From contig SUVI01000164.1 of NCBI GenBank assembly GCA_015062085.1, forward strand, positions 1-7,885: 7,885 nucleotides of DNA. Reading direction: 5' to 3'. A program made the position numbers and the translations under genes. Under the pieces are notes generated by a model. The model was not told where the DNA came from and searched no databases. It was given only the letters and a program-made list of their open reading frames with translations. This DNA comes from Planctomycetaceae bacterium. Lineage in GTDB: Bacteria > Planctomycetota > Planctomycetia > Pirellulales > Thermoguttaceae. Positions 1-5,029 of this stretch are shown here, one piece after another. Every line of letters begins with the position of its first letter. Positions within the stretch are counted from its first letter, which is position 1.

Positions 1-2
1 CT

Positions 3-236
3 CGCCGCATCGTGCGAAATCATGTCTGGGAATCATCAGACGGCGTAAATTTCGTTCCGCTCTTTTCATTCGAGGCGGAAACCTTTGCGCGTTCCTTTGC
101 GCATCTGAACGGGTGGTTCTATTTCGGTCTGGGGACCAGCATTCCGCGAGATCCCGCTACGGGCAAGTGGACGGGAGGCGGTCTGCATGAAAAGTCGGGG
201 ATGATCCTCCGGATCCCGGCGTGCGTTTCGCCGTGA
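3..236 (+). CDS. 3'-terminal fragment of an uncharacterised protein, possibly beta-propeller or sialidase-like
   Basis: This frame is open from the left window edge to a TGA stop at 234-236, so only the last 77 or so residues of a longer protein are visible. A GTG lies at position 12, but there is no ribosome binding site before it and the frame continues upstream, so the true start is most likely outside the window. The visible part has many aromatic residues and glycines. A segment reading SSDGVNF resembles a weak Asp-box of BNR/sialidase-type beta-propellers, and the run FLNGWFYFGLGT has a similar look (actual residues: HLNGWFYFGLGT). The end, SGMILRIPA, would suit a closing beta-strand. 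That assignment rests on general resemblance only; the family is not recognised with certainty. The gene is separated from the next one by 251 bp and a promoter, so it is probably a separate transcription unit. Confidence 0.6.
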   Translation, partial: RRIVRNHVWESSDGVNFVPLFSFEAETFARSFAHLNGWFYFGLGTSIPRDPATGKWTGGGLHEKSGMILRIPACVSP

Positions 237-345
237 GGCAGCTCTCTCCAATGTGTTTGGGGGGATTTTCATGTATCCGGGGGGGATAGATCGCAAAAAA
301 AGAAAAGAAAATTGAAAAAATTTGAAAAAAGACCTTCCTGCCTCC
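237..345. other. Intergenic spacer with roughly helically phased A-tracts
   Basis: No gene is visible between the stop at 236 and the promoter at 346. The left half is plain, with a weak 4-bp inverted repeat (CCAA 248-251, TTGG 257-260) and no U-tract, so no convincing terminator for the upstream gene. From 295 to 330 the top strand is almost pure purine, with A-runs at 295-301, 303-306, 308-311, 315-320 and 325-330. The main runs are centred about 10 bp apart. Such phasing usually gives intrinsically bent DNA, and an A-rich block just upstream of a -35 box can act as an UP element. The position fits that role, but it is inferred. Confidence 0.4.
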
Positions 346-373
346 TTGCCCTTTCGCGTTAATATGCTAAAAT
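346..373 (+). promoter_or_regulatory. Predicted sigma-70-type promoter for the GspE-like gene
   Basis: A -35-like TTGCCC at 346-351 and a -10-like TAAAAT at 368-373 are separated by 16 bp. Transcription would start near 380, giving a 5' untranslated region of about 108 nt before the ATG at 488. The block lies directly downstream of the A-tract region. The same -10 hexamer with the same 16-bp spacing occurs in front of pheT, which supports both calls. This is a sequence match only. Confidence 0.5.
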
Positions 374-487
374 GGGGATTGGAAATTTTCGTGCCGAAGC
401 GGTTTGGGGATCTGTCAGTCCCTTTGCGGAAACGGCAGCGTTTCGGCCAAAACTCAATTTTGTCGTTCGTTTTTTCAGGAGTTCAGA

Positions 488-610
488 ATGCGTCAGATGT
501 TCATGATGCGGCTTTTCATCGTTTACCTTGCGGCAAGTCTCCTTGCGTGGGGAGGGAGCGTGCTCCCGCAGGCTGATTTTGATCTTTCCGTGACTTCCTC
601 CGTCATGGCT
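488..610 (+). other. Signal peptide region of the GspE-like protein
   Basis: Residues 1-41 start with MRQMFMMR (two arginines), followed by a hydrophobic core at 9-25 (LFIVYLAASLLAWGGSV). Two small-residue cleavage motifs are possible: Pro-Gln-Ala29 before Asp30 and Val-Met-Ala41 before Gln42. The second lies directly before the acidic domain and is preferred for that reason, although it gives a rather long signal. If uncleaved, the core would serve as a first membrane helix. A secretion signal is not normal for GspE/PilB proteins, which are cytoplasmic. Confidence 0.65.
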
Positions 611-2785
611 CAGGATGCGGAAGAGGATGCTGCGGAAGAAGACAGCGAAGAGTATGTGGAAGAAGACGGTGAGACTGAAGATGCCGAAGATGCAGAAGAT
701 GCAGAAGATGTCGAAGATGCAGAAGATGTCGAAGATGCAGAAGATGTTGAAGATGCAGAAGATGTCGAAGATGCCGAAGATGCAGAAGAAGAGGCTGACG
801 GTGATGAGGACGCCGCTGCAGAAGATGAAGAGGCTGACGGAGAAGAAGACGCAGACAATGCGGAAGAGGAAGGAGTTTCTGACGGAAGCAGCGAAGATGC
901 CGATGTGCCGTCCGCTGGAGTTCCTTCAGTCCCGACCGCGCCGACAGCGCCTCCGACGGATCTGAAATCGGTTTTCCGCACGATGGACTCCTTTGGCGGA
1001 TACGCGGCACTCTGGAAGATCTTGGCTGCGGTCATCATTTACCTTGCGTGGGTCTTTTCGACGGACTGGATGAGTACGGACTGCATCCGTTACGGATTTA
1101 ACGGGAAAAAATGGATCCCGACAGCGTACGGCGCGTTTTGGGGCGGCATGATCCTCTTCTGGGTCATTCCGTTCTTCTGGGTCAGTTACCTGTTCCTGAT
1201 CGCCGGGTGGGCCGTTCCGCTCACGATGTTCGTCCGGATGCACAATCAGGACCTCTCCAGCGGCGAGCAGGTGCTCACGCCGGAACATCTCCGTTTCGTT
1301 TTTGCCCGAATGATGTCCTACGTCGGCGTCAAGGTCGATACGAAAGTCCGCGACCGTCATGAGGTCGGTTTCCCGGTCGTTCTGAATCCGCACGGCAAAA
1401 ACAAAGTGGATACGGAACAGTGGCGCATCCAGGCCCGTGCTCACGCCGGGTTCCCGAATGCCCGCGAGATCCTTTCCAAATTGATGGTAGTCCATCCGGA
1501 AGGATTCATGCTCGACTACACGGCAAACGGAGTCTCTTCGCGTTACTTGCTGGACGGTGTGTGGAACTCCTCGGAAGGATTCACGCGTGAACTGGCAGAT
1601 CCCGCGCTCCAAGCACTCAAGATCCTCGCCGGAATGAAGCCGGAAGATCGAAAAAACAAACAGGAAGGCGTTTTCAGGATCGATTTCGAGTACGAGTACA
1701 CGTTCCCGGAAGACCGTCTCAAGGTGAAGCAGGCGGAAGACGCGCTGAAAGAGGTCATGGCAGAGGAAAACAAAGCGAAGATCCGTGAAATGGAACGCCA
1801 TGTCGAAAAGGCGAAAGAGTCGGTCCGTGCTCCGGAAAAACGCAAACGGAGCGTTCTGGTCCACTTTACGACGCAGGGAGTTCAGGGCGGTGAACGCGCG
1901 GTCTTCCTTTTTGAGCAGGAGAAGATTCCGTTCAAGGCACTGGCGGATCTCGGAATGTCGGAGGAGATGGAGCAGAAGATCCGTACGCAGATGAAGGCGG
2001 AAAAGGGATTCATGGTCTTCTCCGCGCCGAATACTTCCGGCCTGCGCACGACGATGAAGCTCACCCTTTTGAAAACGGACCGATACACGCGCGAATTTTA
2101 TGAGATCGAGGACGGAATTCACGAATACGATGAGGTGGAAAACGTCACGAAAGTCCCGATCCACTCGAAAGACATTGATTTCTGGCGCAGCGAAATGCGT
2201 TCCCTTTTCCTGAAAGATCCGAATGTGGTCATCGTCCGCGACATTCCGTCGCCGGAGATCACGAATGACATGCTGGACGAGATCGAGAACGAAGAGCGTT
2301 TCATGATCACGACGGTCCGTGCGAAAGATGCGGCCGAAGCGATCCTGCGCATCATGGCGACGAAATGTGATGCCGAAAAATGGGTCCGAAACCTCAACGC
2401 GGTCGTATGTCAGCGTTTGGTGCGCAAACTTTGCGAGCACTGTAAGGAATCCTACCTGCCGCCTGTCGAGACGCTTCGTCAGATCGGCGCGACGGAAAAG
2501 ATCCACATTTTCAGGACTCCGACGCCTGTCCAGCCCAAACCGGGCGAGAAGCCGCAGGAACCGTGTCCGGAATGCCGCGGCCTCGGATATTCCGGCCGGA
2601 CTGCGATGTTCGAGTTGGTCATCATTGGCGATGAAACGCGCAAAGTGCTCCTTCACTCGCCGAAACTGGAGCTGGTTCGTGCTGCCTTAAAAAAGGATGG
2701 AAACCGCTTCATGGCTGCCGAGGGAATGCGTTTGGTCCGGGAAGGGATCACGTCGCTTCAGGAACTCAAGCGCGCACTTTCCTGA
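488..2785 (+). CDS. Membrane-anchored GspE/PilB-like secretion ATPase homologue with degenerate catalytic motifs
   Basis: The product is 765 residues. The ATG at 488 is chosen because AGGAG (477-481) sits 6 nt upstream and because it opens directly into a signal peptide; the frame is open further upstream but without such support. Order of parts: signal peptide, hydrophobic core 9-25, possible cleavage after Ala29 or after Val-Met-Ala41; acidic Glu/Asp region about 42-145 with 12 EDA/EDV triplets from residue 64; Pro/Ala/Thr linker to 157; membrane helices about 172-191 and 213-249 (one hairpin or two helices); then a type II secretion/type IV pilus ATPase domain. Landmarks of that domain: YLLDGVW 353-359, KQEGVF 391-396, IEDG 540-543, QRLVRKLC 642-649 and zinc-type CxxC pairs at 649/652 and 693/696. 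A charged, likely coiled-coil segment covers about 409-447. The P-loop (513-522, APNTSGLRTT) has Leu519 where the Lys should be, Walker B ends VRDIPS (583-588) instead of VGEIRD, and the His-box histidine is Arg611. Topology puts the acidic part outside and the ATPase fold in the cytoplasm. ATP hydrolysis is probably lost or altered. The fold assignment is firm; the role is unknown. Confidence 0.85.
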   Translation: MRQMFMMRLFIVYLAASLLAWGGSVLPQADFDLSVTSSVMAQDAEEDAAEEDSEEYVEEDGETEDAEDAEDAEDVEDAEDVEDAEDVEDAEDVEDAEDAEEEADGDEDAAAEDEEADGEEDADNAEEEGVSDGSSEDADVPSAGVPSVPTAPTAPPTDLKSVFRTMDSFGGYAALWKILAAVIIYLAWVFSTDWMSTDCIRYGFNGKKWIPTAYGAFWGGMILFWVIPFFWVSYLFLIAGWAVPLTMFVRMHNQDLSSGEQVLTPEHLRFVFARMMSYVGVKVDTKVRDRHEVGFPVVLNPHGKNKVDTEQWRIQARAHAGFPNAREILSKLMVVHPEGFMLDYTANGVSSRYLLDGVWNSSEGFTRELADPALQALKILAGMKPEDRKNKQEGVFRIDFEYEYTFPEDRLKVKQAEDALKEVMAEENKAKIREMERHVEKAKESVRAPEKRKRSVLVHFTTQGVQGGERAVFLFEQEKIPFKALADLGMSEEMEQKIRTQMKAEKGFMVFSAPNTSGLRTTMKLTLLKTDRYTREFYEIEDGIHEYDEVENVTKVPIHSKDIDFWRSEMRSLFLKDPNVVIVRDIPSPEITNDMLDEIENEERFMITTVRAKDAAEAILRIMATKCDAEKWVRNLNAVVCQRLVRKLCEHCKESYLPPVETLRQIGATEKIHIFRTPTPVQPKPGEKPQEPCPECRGLGYSGRTAMFELVIIGDETRKVLLHSPKLELVRAALKKDGNRFMAAEGMRLVREGITSLQELKRALS
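677..784 (+). repeat. In-frame 9-bp tandem repeat encoding Glu-Asp-Ala/Val
   Basis: Twelve consecutive 9-bp units GAAGATGYN encode Glu-Asp-Ala or Glu-Asp-Val. Units 4 to 10 alternate Val and Ala, giving an 18-bp higher-order period of GAAGATGTC plus GAAGATGCA, with single-base variants such as GTT and GCC. Because the unit is a multiple of three, changes in copy number would alter domain length without breaking the frame. The array sits in a longer acidic stretch with less regular Glu/Asp-rich sequence on both sides. Confidence 0.95.
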
Positions 2786-2838
2786 AATTTGAGAGTCTCC
2801 TAACTTGGAGAAATCGCAGGACTGCCATTTGATTTTCG

Positions 2839-2864
2839 TCTCCCGGAGGGCAACTTTCGGGGGA
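2839..2864 (+). other. Hairpin in the spacer before the CvpA-like gene
   Basis: TCTCCCG at 2839-2845 can pair with CGGGGGA at 2858-2864 (7 bp including one G-U pair) across a 12-nt loop. A smaller inverted repeat, TCTCC at 2796-2800 with GGAGA at 2807-2811, lies just after the stop codon of the upstream gene. Neither is followed by a T-run, so they are poor intrinsic terminators. RNA stability or partial termination inside an operon is possible. Confidence 0.35.
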
Positions 2865-2901
2865 CAGACCGATCCACTTAAATTCAACCCGAAATATAGG
2901 A

Positions 2902-2907
2902 TAAAAT
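2902..2907 (+). promoter_or_regulatory. Possible -10 box immediately before the CvpA-like gene
   Basis: TAAAAT at 2902-2907 matches the hexamer seen before the GspE-like gene and pheT, but the best -35 candidate, TTAAAT at 2878-2883 with an 18-bp gap, is weak. If used, transcription would begin at about the A of the ATG at 2913 and give a leaderless message. The alternative is that the gene is read through from upstream and this AT-rich spot means nothing. Confidence 0.25.
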
Positions 2908-2912
2908 AGATC

Positions 2913-3518
2913 ATGTTCATTGCTGTCGTTTTTTTCGTTTTTGCCGCCGTTTTGGGGTCTGCGCTGCGTGACGGACTCTGGTGCAATACGATCCGTTTCT
3001 TCAACATGGTGTTTGCGGGGCTCGTTGCGTCGTCGCTCGCACCGGGAATCGCTGCTGCGATCCGCTCATTTTCGAGTTCCCGGGCGTTTTTCTTTAATTT
3101 CGCGATGCTCTGGCTCGTGTTTTGGGTCGTCTGCGGACTGCTTCAGGTCACGACGAACAAACTGAGCAACGTGAAGGTGAAGTTTGACCCGAAAGTGAAT
3201 CTTTACGGTGGGTATGTTATGGCGCTTCTGCTTGCATGTGCGTACACATCCTTCGCGATGTTCACGTTCCACCAGGCTCCCCTCGGAAAGAATTTCATGT
3301 TCGGTGGTTTTCAGTCGGACCAGCGTATGATGATGGGTACGGCTCCTGACCGTCAGTGGTACACGTTCTATTCGTATGTCGGCGGCGGCGCGATGGGGGG
3401 AAGCAATGAAGCGAAATCGTTCGACGAATACCGTGCCGGCTGCGACAAATTCCGTTCTGCGGTGGACGAGAACGTGGAGAAGACTGGCTCGACGGCCATC
3501 AATGTGAGCCTTAATTAA
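2913..3518 (+). CDS. CvpA-like integral membrane protein
   Basis: The product is 201 residues. Four hydrophobic segments at about 1-18, 28-50, 57-78 and 96-116 are followed by a hydrophilic C-terminal tail of about 85 residues. The order of helices, the early RDGLW motif between helices 1 and 2, and the RFFNMVFAGLVAS helix resemble the CvpA family (named after colicin V production, with reported envelope-homeostasis roles in Proteobacteria). Family membership is by pattern and is not proven. The tail contains PDRQWYTF and a Gly-rich segment. The ATG at 2913 fits the expected N-terminus, but the only Shine-Dalgarno-like sequence is AGGA at 2898-2901, 11 nt away, which is weak. It lies 127 bp after the GspE-like gene and 79 bp before the next membrane protein gene, on the same strand, so co-transcription is likely. 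The exact function is unknown. Confidence 0.7.
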   Translation: MFIAVVFFVFAAVLGSALRDGLWCNTIRFFNMVFAGLVASSLAPGIAAAIRSFSSSRAFFFNFAMLWLVFWVVCGLLQVTTNKLSNVKVKFDPKVNLYGGYVMALLLACAYTSFAMFTFHQAPLGKNFMFGGFQSDQRMMMGTAPDRQWYTFYSYVGGGAMGGSNEAKSFDEYRAGCDKFRSAVDENVEKTGSTAINVSLN

Positions 3519-3541
3519 GCTGGACTAGTCAAGGAAAGACG

Positions 3542-3564
3542 GGGAACGGCAAGCGCTGTTTCCC
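3542..3564 (+). other. Intergenic hairpin between the two membrane protein genes
   Basis: GGGAACGGC (3542-3550) pairs with GCTGTTTCCC (3555-3564), giving nine base pairs with one G-U pair and one bulged T, closed by a 4-nt AAGC loop. No U-tract follows and the next ribosome binding site is only about 22 nt downstream, so a terminator is unlikely. It could be an mRNA processing or stability element within an operon. Confidence 0.4.
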
Positions 3565-3585
3565 GCTGCTTTGAGGGCAGGGATC

Positions 3586-3593
3586 AAAGGAGA
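3586..3593 (+). promoter_or_regulatory. Strong ribosome binding site that decides the start at 3598
   Basis: AAAGGAGA with its AGGAG core at 3588-3592 lies 5 nt before the ATG at 3598. An in-frame ATG at 3571 would add nine residues but has no such site, so 3598 is preferred. Confidence 0.8.
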
Positions 3594-3597
3594 GACG

Positions 3598-4302
3598 ATG
3601 GAACATTTGGAAAATATCGCAGAAGAAACGCGTGATGTCAGCGTTACGGCAATTCTGGGAGGCGTTTTGTCTCTGACGTCGCCTCTGGTCCTTCTTTCAG
3701 ACAAAATGCTCTTTTTGCCGATCATGGCACTTTTGCTCATTAGTGCGGCATTTGTATCCATGGCAGTCCGGCGTCAGGCGATGATCGGACGGAAAATCGC
3801 GATTTTTGGCCTTTACTTCAGTCTGTTTTTCATTGCTGCCGGCTGGGTTTCCGCAAAAACCTTCCGAAACTGTGAAGTCGAATCGGCAAAACACTTTGCT
3901 TCTCAATGGTTTCAGCTCATGACGACGGGGCGGCAGCTGGAAGCGCTTCAGTTGGAAAATCCGCGTACTCACCGGGCGAGAGGGGCTGGAGTCCTGCTTC
4001 GGTATACGACGGAAAAAAGTTACATCGAATCCTACGAGGCGTTCATGAAAAATGATGCTGTTCGGTGCATCCTTCGTGAATTTCAGGGCGGAGAGATCCA
4101 TTTTGTGAAGCTGGAAAACATTACGTTCAGCCGCCGGCTCACGTCATATTTTGTTGTTTTTGAGTTGGCAAAAGGGGAAGGTGCCATGCGCAGATCGCGT
4201 CAGTTCAAGATCCAGATCGCGGCTGCGAAAGAGTATCCGAAAGAGGGGGAACGCGGCGAGAAACGCTACGAGTGGACGACGCGTCTTGTGGAAGTCCTTT
4301 GA
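3598..4302 (+). CDS. Uncharacterised three-helix membrane protein with a C-terminal soluble domain
   Basis: The product is 234 residues from the ATG at 3598. A short acidic N-terminus (about 1-13) is followed by hydrophobic segments at about 16-33, 37-56 and 66-86, the second and third joined by a basic loop (VRRQAMIGRK). That leaves the remaining 145 or so residues as a soluble domain. The first half, with the pattern LSLTSPLVLLS followed by LPIMALLLIS, resembles small DUF4190-like membrane modules, but I do not recognise the family with certainty. The soluble part is basic and mixed in composition, with no catalytic motif I can name. By the positive-inside rule the basic loop is cytoplasmic, which would put the C-terminal domain on the extracytoplasmic side. 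The gene follows the CvpA-like gene by 79 bp with its own strong ribosome binding site. A role in envelope biology together with its two neighbours is a guess from context. Confidence 0.75.
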   Translation: MEHLENIAEETRDVSVTAILGGVLSLTSPLVLLSDKMLFLPIMALLLISAAFVSMAVRRQAMIGRKIAIFGLYFSLFFIAAGWVSAKTFRNCEVESAKHFASQWFQLMTTGRQLEALQLENPRTHRARGAGVLLRYTTEKSYIESYEAFMKNDAVRCILREFQGGEIHFVKLENITFSRRLTSYFVVFELAKGEGAMRRSRQFKIQIAAAKEYPKEGERGEKRYEWTTRLVEVL

Positions 4303-4394
4303 CCTGTGGGACGGCACCGCCGGGATCCGTGCTGATCATGGAGCTTCTGCTGATACCGCCGCGGAAAACACCGAAACTGAGAAATACTGATCTT

Positions 4395-4553
4395 AAACGC
4401 GGAAAGTGAACGCGGAAAGTTGAACGCGGAAAGTTGAACGCGGAAAGTTGAACGCGGAAAGTGAACGCGGAAAGTGAACGCGGAAAGTGAACGCGGAAAG
4501 TAAACGCGGAAAGTGAACGCGGAAAGTGAACGCGGAAAGTGAACGCGGAAAGT
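4395..4553. repeat. Minisatellite of twelve 13-bp units (RAACGCGGAAAGT)
   Basis: Twelve copies of GAACGCGGAAAGT run head to tail. Units 1 and 9 start with A instead of G, and an extra T separates units 2/3, 3/4 and 4/5, making those periods 14 bp. Otherwise the copies are identical, which points to recent expansion or ongoing homogenisation. The array begins 93 bp after the upstream stop codon and ends in a hairpin formed with an inverted copy (see 4541-4579). The minus strand is open through the array and would read as Phe/Arg/Ser-rich peptide, but that is a by-product of the repeat. Confidence 0.95.
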
Positions 4554-4579
4554 GAGACCCGCCCTCACCTTCCGCGTTC
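4541..4579. repeat. Long hairpin made by the last minisatellite unit and an inverted copy
   Basis: The 16-nt arm at 4541-4556 (unit 12 plus GAG) pairs with CTCACCTTCCGCGTTC at 4564-4579. Fifteen of 16 positions pair, with a single A/C mismatch and a 7-nt loop (ACCCGCC). The downstream arm contains an inverted copy of the repeat unit, so any of the other 11 units could also pair with it, giving alternative, longer-looped structures. No T-run follows on the top strand. It could act as a transcription barrier, a protein binding site or the end of a mobile repeat. Confidence 0.85.
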
Positions 4580-4749
4580 TCTGTGCGAAAAAACAAAATG
4601 TCAAACTGCGGCTCTGTCTCGAATTCGATCTCCTCTTCTTCCGCGTGCGATCCCGCCGCTAAAAAACTGAAACTCATAGGGAGATACTGATTTTGGTGCA
4701 AAAGAACGGCTTGATCCGTTGCGCACTTTCCGGGAGGAGCCATTTTTTT

Positions 4750-4800
4750 ATGATCTTGCAGTACGAAAGAGCCGTCTCTTTGTGTGCGGCGAAGTTTTAG
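4750..4800 (+). CDS. Possible 16-codon leader or orphan small ORF upstream of pheT
   Basis: ATG at 4750 to TAG at 4798-4800 would encode MILQYERAVSLCAAKF. The purine-rich GGGAGGAG at 4732-4739 is one of the best ribosome-binding-like sequences in the window, 10 nt from the ATG, slightly long but workable. The frame lies about 230 bp before pheT and is followed by an inverted repeat and a T-run. It has a single Phe codon, just before the stop, so it is unlike the Phe-rich leader of enterobacterial pheST. It may be a chance reading frame. Confidence 0.2.
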   Translation: MILQYERAVSLCAAKF

Positions 4801-4842
4801 GAACGTCCGTGCAGGATCCGTCGAGATTTGGGGGAAGTTTTT

Positions 4843-4872
4843 GTATTTCGGAAGAACTTGAGGCCGAAATAC
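4843..4872 (+). terminator. Perfect 9-bp inverted repeat, possible terminator or attenuator
   Basis: GTATTTCGG at 4843-4851 and CCGAAATAC at 4864-4872 are perfect inverted copies with a 12-nt loop. TTTTTCTTTT follows at 4884-4893 but is 11 nt beyond the stem, too far for a standard intrinsic terminator. It lies upstream of the predicted pheT promoter, so it could stop transcripts coming from the left, or act as a leader structure if a second promoter exists further upstream. A protein binding site is equally possible. Confidence 0.35.
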
Positions 4873-4945
4873 GGTGTGCGGGCTTTTTCTTTTAAATTTT
4901 TTGGTTTCTCGACCTGAAAATCCGAAAAAAGTCTCTGGGGGTGAA

Positions 4946-4973
4946 TTGAAATTTTTTCAATCTGTGGTAAAAT
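4946..4973 (+). promoter_or_regulatory. Predicted sigma-70-type pheT promoter
   Basis: TTGAAA (4946-4951) and TAAAAT (4968-4973) are separated by 16 bp, the same spacing and -10 sequence as at 346-373. The start of transcription would be near 4980, leaving a leader of about 50 nt. The -35 box is one arm of an inverted repeat TTGAAA-TTT-TTTCAA (4946-4960), which could be an operator or just an AT-rich coincidence. The ribosome binding site of pheT is weak, with only GCGAG near 5016-5020. Confidence 0.55.
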
Positions 4974-5029
4974 GAAGAAAATTTTGGACGTTTCCGTTTC
5001 ATTCACCTTTTTATTGCGAGATCAAAACC

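Larger units (their letters stand above)
4580..4945. other. Non-coding stretch upstream of pheT
   Basis: No convincing gene is present. A minus-strand frame starting at 4743 has no ribosome binding site and ends inside the minisatellite, so it is not accepted. The stretch holds one possible short upstream reading frame (4750-4800), a 9-bp inverted repeat (4843-4872) and a T-rich run (TTTTTCTTTT at 4884-4893), each treated separately. Confidence 0.6.

Noticed and set aside
404..487. Upstream in-frame ATG at 404 as start of the GspE-like protein
   Set aside because: It would place 28 residues with no conserved character before the signal peptide and has no ribosome binding site, whereas 488 has AGGAG 6 nt upstream.
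926..2656. Long minus-strand frame of 576 codons opposite the GspE-like gene
   Set aside because: It is the antisense shadow of a well-supported gene, very rich in Arg, Asp and Phe, without recognisable domains or ribosome binding site.
4393..4743. Minus-strand reading frame of 116 codons ending in repeated Phe/Arg/Ser-rich sequence
   Set aside because: No ribosome binding site precedes its ATG or the internal ATG, and about the last 50 residues are translation of the 13-bp minisatellite. Composition before the repeat resembles no family I know.
4843..5029. T-box riboswitch controlling pheT
   Set aside because: I see no T-box consensus or Stem I architecture, and the likely leader is only about 50 nt.
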